Shown here: in pieces, positions 1 through 8,889 of the stretch | Position numbering within the stretch: the first letter of the stretch is position 1 | Layout: each line of letters opens with the position of its first letter | Source: Blattamonas nauphoetae | Taxonomy: Eukaryota > Preaxostyla > Oxymonadida | DNA length: 64,000 bases | Reading direction: 5' to 3' | Assembly: GCA_033064195.1 (NCBI GenBank) | Contig: JARBJD010000377.1 | Location: 1-64,000, forward strand | The notes under the pieces: model-generated | Database searches by the model: none | The model's input: only the letters and a program-made list of their open reading frames with translations | Told to the model about the DNA's origin: nothing | Program-made: the position numbers and the translations under genes

Positions 1-125
1 CTTTCAGTCCATGAATGAATGGAGGACACGATTCATTTTCAAATTACGATTGCCTTCAGATGTATTCCACTGAGACTGAGTTTCTGCTGTTGATTTTCGC
101 AATCTCAAATCCATTGCTGTCATTG

Positions 126-3100
126 TCAGGAATGAACTCTTCTCGTTTGAAAGTTCAATGTTGTTGTCACTGTTTTCTCTCCATTGAGGCACTTCACATA
201 GTCATCACTCGTGATATTTGTTTTCTTCAGTGACACTCCTTTGATTTTGCATTTCTCATCGAGCGAGTAACACTTTGGTGCAAGGCAGATCATCTGTTCA
301 CCTTCCTTCTCAATTGCTAATCCCAACAGCTTCTTCTCATCATCGACACCTTTTTCAGGATTGGGAAACCATTCATATTTGTGTGCATCATAGAATTCTT
401 TGTCAGCAATCACGTGTTCAAACTGTTGATGAATTCCAGCATTCGGATCTCCACTAATTGCCCAATAAGCAGAATCTGTGTCTCCCTCACAGAAATGGAT
501 CTTGTTCATGTCTAGGAATTTGTACATGAAATTGTAGATGAAATTCAGATACCAGAACTTGGCATTGTCGAGTGTGAACACCGCTTCTTGCAGACATGTT
601 TTGCATGATGCTTTCTCTCTGTCTTCAATCACAATGTAGTTGTCCTCATTGATCTCTCTTGTTGCCACAAATCCTTTCATCATCTGTTTCAAGTATGTTC
701 TCTTCTCATTGCAGATTGTGATTGAGTTGTACTTCTCAGTGTTCATTCCATCATATCCGTAGCTTCCATTGAGGTTGGTCTTACAGAATTGTTCTTTTCC
801 TTTGTTTCCAACCTTCATTGCTTCTATTCTGTCATTCATGAATGAGGTCACAAATGGTTCAAATCCAGCATGTCTCGAGAACACCATCACACTCTTTACG
901 TCATCAATAATGAAGTGGCAATAGTCGATGAGGAACCAGAGATAGTATGTCGAAAAGAACATATACTGATCGTGTGTACTCAAGAGTTGGGTCAGCTTCC
1001 GTTGTTTGTCATCAGTCTTCAATCCATGTTTCTTCATCAGTGAATATGTCTTCTCTCCAATGTTTTCTTCTGTCGTATTGATAACGATGTTTCTGAAGAT
1101 TGGTGGGCAGTTAATGAAATCATTGATGTACTTCTCTTCGATGTGTCCTTTCAGTTCTGCAACGAACAATGTCTTCTGATTCTTGTTCTCGATGATCTCC
1201 CGACATTCTTTATCTCCTGTTGCTGTGTACAAGCATCTTCCTGGCATGTACATTCTGTGTTTCGTGTATGGATTGTTCTTGTTCTTGATTGACGAGAAAG
1301 CACTTGGATATAGTGAATTGAAATCAACACCACAAACGTGAGTCATGATGTGTTCAGTATCGGTTGATTTGACAACACCATCTTCAAATGAGAAGTGGTT
1401 GATTGGAGTCACGTCTTTGATATTCTGTCGATGCTGAACATTCGATAATCCACCAGTAACTGCTGCTCTCAGTTTGTGATATGTTTGCTCATGTGTCAGA
1501 GTCATTGGGAGTGATTTCCAGATGCAATACTTCTTCAGTTGAATTCTCAATCTTGTGAGATGTTCATCATGGTCTGACTTGTAAGTGTTGCAGTAGTCAC
1601 AGCAGATCTTCACATTCTCTTTAGAATGTCCTTTTGCATTGTCGAGTCTATCCAATGTTGGTTTGATTGCTTGTGTGAAGTGACACTTGCAGATATAGCA
1701 CACTCTCCTGCACTGTTGAACAAACCAGTCGTAGTCTGCTTCAGTGACATTGTTGGTAGTATTGCGATGAGCTTTCTGGTCTTGATACCTGTATCCTTCC
1801 ACTTTGTATTTCCAGTATTGTTTGGTGATCTTGATTGGTCCAGAATCGTCACATTCGTTGTAGTCAGCATCAATATCAAAGTCTTTGTAGGCGCATGCAT
1901 ACTTGATTGCAGAAGCATTCGCTGATAAAGAGAGATTGTGCAACATATCCACTTTGTATTGGAAGTTCAAATCAATGAGATTATCCAAAGGTGCAATCAT
2001 ACATTCGACGTCTCTGATGTTGTAGAATTTTAGATAGTCCCATCTGTTCTTGAATCCTTGTTTGTTCCAATCATCAAGGTAAAGTTGGTAATCGGTGTCG
2101 GACATTTCACTATTATTCAGACTGGAATAGAATTCATACTTGGAGAAAGGTTCTTGTTTGCTCAGCACTGTATCGTAGTCTGATGAATCAAATGATTCGT
2201 AAGCAAAGAATGATTTCTGAAGTGTTGTGTTTCCTCCGAAGGCTTTGACTGCATTATCCAATGTCATTGGTCCGGTGTACGACATCATGTCAATGAACCG
2301 AAGAACTTGTTGCGTTTTCTCGTGTCTGATCAGTACTTGTTTGTACTTTGTTGTTGATCCAAGGAAGCTCACCACTTTCCAATCCTTGTCAACGAGATCA
2401 CGGAATATGTGATTGATGTCAAATCTGGAACTGTTGAATCCAATCACACTGACTTCATTTTGTGAAGGAATCTCTGGGTCTTCATATTGATTGTTCTCTC
2501 TTACTGTCTCAGCATATTTGAAGAGTTCTCTGATCCATTGCTTCACAAAGTCTTTTCCATTTCGAAGATCAAAGTAGATTGATTGAACTCCTGTTTTTGT
2601 TTTAATTGCTGATGCAACAGAGAGAGGTTTCAAATGTGAGATCAGTTGAGTGTTGTCATCAGAGAATAGATTGTCAAGAATGAGATCTTCCATTGTTTCG
2701 AAATCATACGTGATGTAGTACTGCGTTGGTTTGAATTCGTCTTGTCTCCTGTGTGCCATCAGAAATTCATGAGTCTTGTTGTTAAGAATGTGTGGTACAT
2801 ATGGCCTTGGCGTTTTATCAAGTGAGATCTTCTTCACATGTTTTCCATCGACTTCTTTGCATTCTTTGAGATGTTTCTCGTAGTAAGCCTTGAAGTGAGA
2901 ATCTTTTACTTGGAATCCTCTCGATTGGCAGTAGGGACAGAGTTTGTATCCAGTGCTTTTCTCAGGATCGATAATGTACATTACATGAACGAGAGTTGCA
3001 GTGAGCGGAATCATCAGAAGTGGGAGAACTCTTGCATCATCATTTTCGTTGATGTACGATTGACTGAGGAAATATCGCTTCTTGTCTTCGTCGTATTCAT

Positions 3101-4385
3101 AAATGTGGACGGTAGTGTTGAATTCAATCATTGCTTTCTCAATATTACATGCAATATCAAATCCAGGATACTTCTGAAGATGTGGTGTCAATTGTCGAGA
3201 CTTCAGATGTGAAAGCTTCATCCATTGTGCAAACAATCTGTAGGCTTCACTATTCCTCATATTGATTGAGATTTTCTTCTTTGGAACCTCAGGAAGAGTG
3301 AGGAATGATAATGCTTGAAAGAAGCAGATATTGTACTCAGAATCGACGTACCGAACGTTGTATGTTTTTATGTGTTCAGTGAGAATGGCATTAGCTTTTC
3401 CAGCAACTGGGAATCTGTAAACTGCAACAAGAATCGAATGGAAGGCGATGAACATTGTCTTTGTGTCCATCAGTGTTCTCTCTTGTGACTCTTTGATTAG
3501 ATTGATCGCATATTTAGAATACTCAGTGATGTCTGCTTCACTTCTTATCACTGTTGGAAAGCTCTTAGATGTGTTCTCCAGTTCTGGTCTGAAATCATTG
3601 TACAGTGTCTCATCTTTGTCTTTTCTCTCAACAATCTTTCCGAAGTCAAGACTGATCTTGAATGGTCGATCCTTCTCTTTTTCATACACTGTTTTGATGA
3701 AGGTTGTGATTTCCTCAACATTCTTCAGATGATTGTGGAAGTATAGCTGATAAGGTTTTCCATTGTCTTCAACCTTCTCGACCTCATTCTTCTTGAACTT
3801 CTTTCGTGCATTGGTCAAACATTCATTGAAAGCAAGTTTGTCTCTTGGTTCAGCAAGTAGTATACAGTCTTCAAATCCATCGAATGTCTGCACTTCTCTC
3901 TTTTCCATCTGTTCATTTTTCTTTTGAATGATCAACAGATTCTTCATCCAATGATCCATCAGCTTCTCTTCAATCGACTTTAGTTTCCTAGTGATCTTGA
4001 ACACTTGCTTTTTCAATTCAGTTTCGTTCACTCTTGGATTTGCTTTCATGTCAATGATGATTACGTTTTTATCCTCTTCATTCATCATTGCATTGTTGTT
4101 TGTTTCATTCTGTTTCTGAATGAATTGAGCTTGTTCCATTTGTCGTTGGTTTCTAACTTCTTGAAGGAATTTTGGAATTAAATTGATATTTAGATATGCT
4201 GTTGGATTCGGATTTCGATATCCAACATCTGGGTGTTGAAGCATTGCCAGGAGAAATGAATAGTGATGTTGCTTGTATGGGCTGTCAGGTTTGTATGTTC
4301 GACCATCAGTAAATGCGAATTGAGTGTTTGGAAATAGTTCTCTAACTTCTCTGATTTGTTCCTTCACTTTCCAGAGTTGTGTCAT
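126..4385 (-). CDS. polB: Protein-primed family B DNA polymerase (Polinton pPolB)
   Basis: This long frame of about 1,419 codons encodes the replicative polymerase of the element, which copies linear DNA from a protein primer. An exonuclease motif I (TYDFETME) lies near residue 560. Polymerase motif A (DFNSLYPS) lies near residue 1022, motif B (KTNLNGSYGYD) near 1203, and motif C (GDTDSAYW) near 1302, which is the canonical order. A cysteine-pair HNH-like module (CYICKC ... LDRLDNAKGHSKENVK ... CDYC) sits near residues 895-941, between the exonuclease and palm domains. The N-terminal 500 residues, rich in lysine and glutamate, match nothing I recognise but are usual in length for the Polinton family. 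The start is the ATG just downstream of an A-rich stretch that separates it from the small gene at 4426-4851. Confidence 0.9.
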   Translation of the reverse strand: MTQLWKVKEQIREVRELFPNTQFAFTDGRTYKPDSPYKQHHYSFLLAMLQHPDVGYRNPNPTAYLNINLIPKFLQEVRNQRQMEQAQFIQKQNETNNNAMMNEEDKNVIIIDMKANPRVNETELKKQVFKITRKLKSIEEKLMDHWMKNLLIIQKKNEQMEKREVQTFDGFEDCILLAEPRDKLAFNECLTNARKKFKKNEVEKVEDNGKPYQLYFHNHLKNVEEITTFIKTVYEKEKDRPFKISLDFGKIVERKDKDETLYNDFRPELENTSKSFPTVIRSEADITEYSKYAINLIKESQERTLMDTKTMFIAFHSILVAVYRFPVAGKANAILTEHIKTYNVRYVDSEYNICFFQALSFLTLPEVPKKKISINMRNSEAYRLFAQWMKLSHLKSRQLTPHLQKYPGFDIACNIEKAMIEFNTTVHIYEYDEDKKRYFLSQSYINENDDARVLPLLMIPLTATLVHVMYIIDPEKSTGYKLCPYCQSRGFQVKDSHFKAYYEKHLKECKEVDGKHVKKISLDKTPRPYVPHILNNKTHEFLMAHRRQDEFKPTQYYITYDFETMEDLILDNLFSDDNTQLISHLKPLSVASAIKTKTGVQSIYFDLRNGKDFVKQWIRELFKYAETVRENNQYEDPEIPSQNEVSVIGFNSSRFDINHIFRDLVDKDWKVVSFLGSTTKYKQVLIRHEKTQQVLRFIDMMSYTGPMTLDNAVKAFGGNTTLQKSFFAYESFDSSDYDTVLSKQEPFSKYEFYSSLNNSEMSDTDYQLYLDDWNKQGFKNRWDYLKFYNIRDVECMIAPLDNLIDLNFQYKVDMLHNLSLSANASAIKYACAYKDFDIDADYNECDDSGPIKITKQYWKYKVEGYRYQDQKAHRNTTNNVTEADYDWFVQQCRRVCYICKCHFTQAIKPTLDRLDNAKGHSKENVKICCDYCNTYKSDHDEHLTRLRIQLKKYCIWKSLPMTLTHEQTYHKLRAAVTGGLSNVQHRQNIKDVTPINHFSFEDGVVKSTDTEHIMTHVCGVDFNSLYPSAFSSIKNKNNPYTKHRMYMPGRCLYTATGDKECREIIENKNQKTLFVAELKGHIEEKYINDFINCPPIFRNIVINTTEENIGEKTYSLMKKHGLKTDDKQRKLTQLLSTHDQYMFFSTYYLWFLIDYCHFIIDDVKSVMVFSRHAGFEPFVTSFMNDRIEAMKVGNKGKEQFCKTNLNGSYGYDGMNTEKYNSITICNEKRTYLKQMMKGFVATREINEDNYIVIEDREKASCKTCLQEAVFTLDNAKFWYLNFIYNFMYKFLDMNKIHFCEGDTDSAYWAISGDPNAGIHQQFEHVIADKEFYDAHKYEWFPNPEKGVDDEKKLLGLAIEKEGEQMICLAPKCYSLDEKCKIKGVSLKKTNITSDDYVKCLNGEKTVTTTLNFQTRRVHS

Positions 4386-4425
4386 TTACTACGAATTAAA
4401 AAAAAAAATAAAAAAAGTTGAGTGA

Positions 4426-4851
4426 TTATTTTGGCTTCCTCAAATGTGGCTTCTTCTTTGCTTTTAGCCAGGAATCCAGTCGCACTTTGAAGACTTCAGA
4501 TCCACCAATTTCTCGATATGTGAATGGAGTCAGCACCTGCTTGTACTCACCAACGAGCTCACAGTTGTACTTCCTCAGTTCATTCTCCACAAACGATTGA
4601 GTGTAGTGTCGACGTTGTGACATGTGTGGTCTGTTCCCTTGATTCCACAACTTTGGCTTAATCCTCCACTCAACACCTTCATGAACATAGATGACTGGGA
4701 TATTATGTCTGACATACTCAGAAACAAGTTCACAGTTCTCTTCTTTCATTGACTGAATCAAAGCTTGCTTGGCATCTGTTCGACGTTTTTCGCTCCCCTT
4801 TGGAGGGTTCGAAGTCTTTAGCGAGACATATGTAGTATTCACTGTTGTCAT
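4426..4851 (-). CDS. Small Polinton protein with duplicated domain
   Basis: This is a 141-residue basic protein of unknown function, encoded on the same strand as the polymerase and upstream of it, between the polymerase and the element's end. It contains two related units of about 45 residues. Each starts with NCELV(S/G)EY and continues into an aromatic and basic stretch ending near PH. They lie at about residues 38-80 and 93-141. The duplication suggests a two-fold DNA- or protein-binding fold, but that is inference. An A-rich gap of about 40 bases separates it from the polymerase start. Cargo genes of this size are common near Polinton termini. Confidence 0.65.
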   Translation of the reverse strand: MTTVNTTYVSLKTSNPPKGSEKRRTDAKQALIQSMKEENCELVSEYVRHNIPVIYVHEGVEWRIKPKLWNQGNRPHMSQRRHYTQSFVENELRKYNCELVGEYKQVLTPFTYREIGGSEVFKVRLDSWLKAKKKPHLRKPK

Positions 4852-4984
4852 TTAATACAAATTAAAATATCAAAAAAATAAAAATGAAATGTGAAGTGAG
4901 GTGTTGGAACTTTTTATTTCTTGTTCCTTGTTGTGCCAGCTTTCATCTTGCTTCTTTCTTTTTTGATTCTTTCTTCCAAGTTTC

Positions 4985-5050
4985 ATTTTTTCATTCATTC
5001 ATTCAATTCATTTTTTCAATCATTCAATCATTCAATCATTCAATTTTTCA
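4985..5050. repeat. Simple repeat, CATT/CAATCATT type
   Basis: This short pyrimidine-rich microsatellite is built on CATT and CAATCATT units, next to the Polinton terminus. A second short run of the same CAATCATT unit occurs near 5347-5368, between the two copies of the tandem repeat that follows. Confidence 0.7.
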
Positions 5051-5052
5051 AG

Positions 5053-5692
5053 TTTGTATGATTTTACCGTAGGACAACCCGATACTCCTTTGGGGATCAT
5101 TCTATCGTGATCCTTCTCAATGACTACTGCTGGCGAATTCCTTGAAGGGTTAAGTCTTGGGTGGGCATGATTTACGGTCAAACTCTCTGTCGAGAATCTG
5201 AAGCCAACATGAACCCCGGGGCGGATTCCTAGAAATCCACCGTCTCCAATTCAACCTTCAATTCGTTCTACGCATTAGTCACGAGGGCACCATTTTGCCT
5301 GAGCATCAAGGGAAATTACGTCGAGGTATCATTTTTCAACTTGAAATTCAATCATTCAATCATTCAAGCCTTCATCGTTCATCATTTCCTTTATCAAGTT
5401 TTTGTATGATTGTACCGTAGGACAACCCGATACTCCTTTGGGGATCACTCTATCATGATCCTACTCAATGACTACTGCTGGCGAATTCCTTGAAGGGCTA
5501 AGGTATTGGGGGGGCATGATTTACGGTCACATTCAAGTGATGCCCACAGTGAACCCCCGGGGACAGCCTCCCAGCTCGTCCCGCTCCAATCCAACCTTCA
5601 ATTCGTTCTACGCATTAGCCACGAGGGCACCATTTTGCCTGAGTATCAAGGGAAATTACGTCGAGGTTTCATACTTCAACTTTTTTGGAAAT
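5053..5692. repeat. Two-copy direct repeat, about 350-bp period
   Basis: Two copies of a unit of about 290 bp lie head to tail at roughly 5053-5341 and 5406-5692. They share blocks such as ACCGTAGGACAACCCGATAC near their starts and CACGAGGGCACCATTTTGCC near their ends. The middle is more diverged than the ends. The copies follow the Polinton gene pair directly and may be part of its terminal or subterminal region. Alternatively they are an independent tandem repeat. No convincing protein is encoded. Confidence 0.75.
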
Positions 5693-5872
5693 TTTGAATT
5701 TTTGAATTTTTGAATTTTTTGAATTTTTGAATTTTTTGAATTTTTGAATTTTTTGAAATTTTCCTAAGTATTTTTTTTTGAAATTTTTTTTTGAATTTTT
5801 GAATTTTTTTAAATTTTTGAAATTGTTTTGGTATTTTGAAACTTTTTCATTTTTTTTTGAAATTAAGATTGC
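5690..5872. repeat. AT-rich satellite of TTTTTGAA units
   Basis: This is a degenerate array of T-runs punctuated by GAA (TTTTTGAATTTTTGAA and variants) with no coding potential. The apparent lysine/asparagine-rich frame across it is low-complexity noise. Confidence 0.85.
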
Positions 5873-5944
5873 CCCTCGCCTGAATCGAACCACCCCCTAG
5901 AAACGGGTGGACACTGGAACATACCCACTGAGCTACTTGCTCCT
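5873..5944 (-). tRNA. tRNA-like relic with A-box and B-box motifs
   Basis: Read on the minus strand, the stretch contains an A-box match (TAGCTCAGTGGG) and a B-box match (GGTTCGATTC) at tRNA-like spacing, about 72 bases overall. The T-stem and acceptor stem do not pair well: the ends GGAGCAA and GGGGCAA are not complementary. I therefore read it as a decayed tRNA or the head of a tRNA-derived short element rather than a working tRNA gene. No anticodon can be assigned. Confidence 0.35.
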
Positions 5945-6024
5945 GAAAATGTTAGTTTCGACCTGTGACTTATACCTCGAATGTTCAGATCTGCTATATA
6001 TTCCTTTTATCGTCTACCTATCTC

Positions 6025-6247
6025 CCCTCGTTAAAAAGCATGGATTTATCACGGGAACGACTTTTTTACCCTCGTTAAAAAGCATGACTTTTTCTCGTCA
6101 GCGATTTTTTCAAAATAAGTTAGATTTTCCGTTTTAACATTTTACCCCCGTTAAAAAGCATGACTATTTCACGGGAGCGATCTGCTAGATCTTAATTCTT
6201 GGCCACTTGTTACCCTCGTTAAAAAGCATGACTTTTTCACGGGAGCA
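6025..6247 (+). repeat. Four copies of a 36-bp hairpin repeat
   Basis: Copies begin at 6025, 6069, 6145 and 6213. The core is CCCTCGTTAAAAAGCATGAC followed by a T-run and CACGGGAGCGA. Each unit is an imperfect palindrome: AAAAAG pairs with CTTTTT around a CATGA loop, CGT pairs with ACG, and CCC pairs with GGG. Spacers of about 8, 40 and 33 bases are unrelated in sequence, though GCTATATA motifs recur around the array. The array lies just upstream of the pogo-like element. Its function is unknown; iteron-like protein binding or a transcript hairpin are both possible. Confidence 0.85.
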
Positions 6248-6378
6248 TTTTTGCTATATAGTGAATTTCTTGACAAAGTTTTCAAATTTTAAATCTGCTA
6301 TAGTGTCTTTTTTTCGGGTATAAAGTTCTGATTTTCCGGGATAATTTCAGGACCGGATAGTCTAGTGGTAATCCGTTT

Positions 6379-8003
6379 GTGATCACGACCATGACAATGT
6401 GATCACTCTCTTGTCATTTCCGGCATTTCATATTCTCCAGTTTTCTTTGATTATAGTCTGTAGAATAAGGATGGAAAGTTATTGGAAGACACATAAAAAG
6501 GATGTACTCGCGAGATGTAAGGAAAAGTTCGGCAAAGTTCTTGGAGGACGAGCATACACTCAACTTGCTCGAAAGCAACTGTCGACACATTCCGAATGTC
6601 TCCTCTATGCGTACGATCATTGGACACGATTCTACCTGGGGAAGGCATATATAAAAGATATCTCATACATTTTTCGAACCAACCGACAGTTCTTGTGGCA
6701 CATTCGGAATCAACGAGAGCGACGAAATGCAGGGATGATTACAAATGATCGCAGACTGTCTGACGATCAAGAAGTCGAGCTTGTTGGCGAAATACACAAC
6801 CTTGCGAACCTTCATCGACCAGTAGGAAGGACTGGGATAATCAAGTTAGTCAAGAAAAATTTCATACAAATGTCACCCAGGGATGGGTTCATCGGTTTTT
6901 AGGCCGGCACAGAAAGACTCTTACACGCACAATTGCCAAGCCGTTAGAAAGCTCACGATCCCGACTACAAAAGAGGATGATTAGGAAATACAAGAAACGA
7001 TTACAAGATTCTGTTGTGGGTGTCCATCCACGACTCATATTCAATTGCGATGAAAGTCTGTTGAAAAAAGGCTGGATCCGTCGGGACAAAGAGAGTTGTG
7101 GTAAAAAAGGAATCTGCTCCACCCCGATTCAAAACTAGTGCAAGTAAAAAAGTGACCGGTATATTAGCTTGCATACCGTTTGAAGGCAGAGCTGTAAAAC
7201 CATTGATCGTCATCAAAGCGAACAAACTCGACGGAAAGGTTGCGCAGGAGGTGAAGAAAGGAAATATAGATGCTGTCACCGGAGTTAGCCAAAGTGGATT
7301 GATCCAGTCAGATCAATACATGGACTGGATCGATGAACAGTTCATCCCACACGTGCAAAAAGTCCGTGTCCAACAAAACCTCCTTGACAATACCGCGGTG
7401 CTCCTGGCGGACAATCTTGAAATTCATAAAACTGAGAAGATAAAGCAAAACCTTGCAGTTAACAACATCATCCTATTCACCTTCCCCCCTGCATCTTCCC
7501 ATCTCACTCAGCCATGTGACCAACTGACCTTCACCGCCCTGAAGCAAATGGAACGAAAAGATAATGAAATACAAGATGCTAGAACGCAAACAAACCGATT
7601 TAGCGAAGCTGCCCTGACACTAGCAAGTTGTACAGACGAAAAAAAGAACCGGTTGGCTTTTCGCGATGCTGGCTTCACAATAAAGGAGACAAAAGGCAAA
7701 CGGACTGTTGCGCTCAATGAAGATGTATTCACAGAGATGGAAGAGCATTGCATCCCTGATGAGGAAGAATCACAGAAGGAGAAAAGTGAGGATGATCGGA
7801 ACCCGTTGTTTGGTTTTATGAATTGGCAGCAGTTCCCCACTCGATGGGCTCCGAAGTACAGACAGTAAGGAGTTGATTATATTCTTGTTTTACTTACATT
7901 CCACAGTTTTTTGATAATTGACTATTTATATTTGCTGGAATAAGTCCGAAATGATGAAGATGAAATGTCATTGGGGCGATCAACATGACATACCGGTGAT
8001 CAC
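6379..8003 (+). mobile_element. Pogo-like DNA transposon, broken
   Basis: The element of about 1.6 kb is centred on a degraded pogo-type transposase. GTGATCAC occurs at both ends (6379-6386 and 7996-8003). It is followed inward by loosely matching inverted sequence (ATGACAATG against ATGTCATG), so the ends are tentative. The palindromic GTGATCAC could be the TIR tip or a target duplication. A tRNA A-box-like motif (TAGTCTAGTGG, about 6357-6367) lies just outside the left end, and a B-box-like motif lies outside the right end. Confidence 0.55.
6471..7868 (+). pseudogene. Pogo-like (DDE_1) transposase, frameshifted
   Basis: The transposase starts at MESYWKTHKKDV. It has an N-terminal helix-turn-helix region and a CENP-B-type segment (GWVHRFLGRH). 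A DDE_1 catalytic domain follows, with first aspartate in FNCDES, second in ADNLEIHKT, and third in SHLTQPCDQ. The reading frame changes twice: once near 6858-6870, between the N-terminal part and the CENP-B-like segment, and once in an A-run near 7062-7070 directly after FNCDESLLKK. The last frame stays open from 7065 to the stop at 7868. Around 460 codons overall is normal for the family. The two frame changes mean it is inactive. Confidence 0.75.
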
Positions 8004-8040
8004 CAACGGAATGGTGAGTGCACGCACTACTACTACTAAG

Positions 8041-8242
8041 CTGAAGGTCCTAGGTTCAATTCCTGGCGGAAGCATTTAATTTCACATATCACTGCCCATT
8101 GGCATGGTCTAGGCCCTTGGCAAGACCAACGTACGTTTCCGGAACTCAAACCGATAAAAATGAGTTCCGATGCCGGTCTACAAGGGACCGATGAGAAGGG
8201 TCGCAACCTTCGGAACCTTGAAAAAATACACCAGCTTCCGCC
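8041..8242 (+). ncRNA. Multi-hairpin region, candidate structured RNA
   Basis: A B-box/T-arm-like motif (CTAGG, TTCAATT, CCTGG; 8051-8067) opens the region. A nine-base stem GGCGGAAGC (8065-8073) can pair with GCTTCCGCC (8234-8242). Between these lie four successive perfect hairpins: GGTCT/AGACC (8106-8127), GGAACTCA/TGAGTTCC (8141-8168), CGGTC/GACCG (8174-8190) and GAAGG/CCTTC (8195-8211). A closing stem enclosing several hairpins suggests a folded RNA or a tRNA-headed short element. I recognise no family. It directly follows the pogo-like element. Confidence 0.4.
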
Positions 8243-8481
8243 AAAATCAAGGTTTTTGCATTTTTGGAAATTTTCGAAATTTTGCTTCAACTTGAAAGTT
8301 TGAAGTAACTGAACTCTGGAAGAGAATATTTCTCTAAGATTGACAACTTTCTGAAATGAAAATGACTTTTACTCCAAGTATTTTCTGAATTGTCAATCGG
8401 CATGGAGAAAAAGCTATAGTAGTGGTGTCTTTGCCAACGTGGTTCCACATTCGCCTATATCACTACTCACTCGCGGTGTAA

Positions 8482-8886
8482 GACTCGCAGATTGGATAGT
8501 GTGTCAATCGCCTCTTTCAAATTCTCCTCCAACGGGAGGTCGTCACTTGCCGAGGGTCGACATATTTCGTTGCCTACGACTCAGAGTTAACGACCAAGAG
8601 CACACCAGTTTGGGATGAACCGCATGTTCGTCTTGGCGTACGAGGTGATGCCACAGGATGCGTGGTGCATGTGCGGGATGCTCATGCGATTGAAGTAGAA
8701 ATTGATGCACCAAACGAAGAAGGAGAAACCATTGTCTGCTTTTCACATCACCATATCGGCTCCTCTGCCAGGCCAACACCCTTCCCCACCTCCCTCCTCG
8801 CCACCCACAAGCATCGTTTCTGTCCGGTCGATGAGCAGCTCTTCCATGCCATGTTAGAAGCGTCAGACGACAACTCCAAAGATTGA
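8482..8886 (+). CDS. Exon-like open frame, unknown protein fragment
   Basis: This frame is open from 8482 to the stop at 8886 with no good ATG near its beginning, so it may be a 3' exon or a gene fragment. The product has ordinary protein-like composition, for example VWDEPHVRLGVRGDATG and EVEIDAPNEEGETIVCF. Those acidic, valine-rich stretches suggest a beta-rich domain. The antisense frame over the same stretch is rich in tryptophan and arginine and looks like a shadow. I recognise no family. Confidence 0.4.
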
Positions 8887-8889
8887 CAA

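Larger units (their letters stand above)
1..5050 (-). mobile_element. Polinton (Maverick) element, terminal part
   Basis: This is one end of a self-synthesising Polinton. The right-hand terminus lies somewhere near 4.9-5.1 kb, and the element runs off the left window edge. Two genes read inward from the terminus on the minus strand: a small duplicated-domain protein and a protein-primed family B DNA polymerase. Protein-primed polymerase at one end with genes reading inward is a standard Polinton arrangement. The polymerase frame is long and has all catalytic motifs, so the part seen looks nearly whole, with about one break. I could not identify the terminal inverted repeat because the other end is outside the window. 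Confidence 0.8.

Noticed and set aside
6025-6247. CRISPR-like array (four palindromic 36-bp repeats)
   Set aside because: Spacers vary from about 8 to 40 bases, repeats are imperfect, and the context is eukaryotic transposon DNA.
6351-8080. A single tRNA gene split by the pogo-like element
   Set aside because: The left A-box part and the right B-box part do not make a matching acceptor stem, and the distance to the T-arm would be abnormal.
8065-8242. Circularly permuted tRNA gene (3' half before 5' half)
   Set aside because: GGCGGAAGC and GCTTCCGCC pair well, but no D-arm or A-box follows the second strand.
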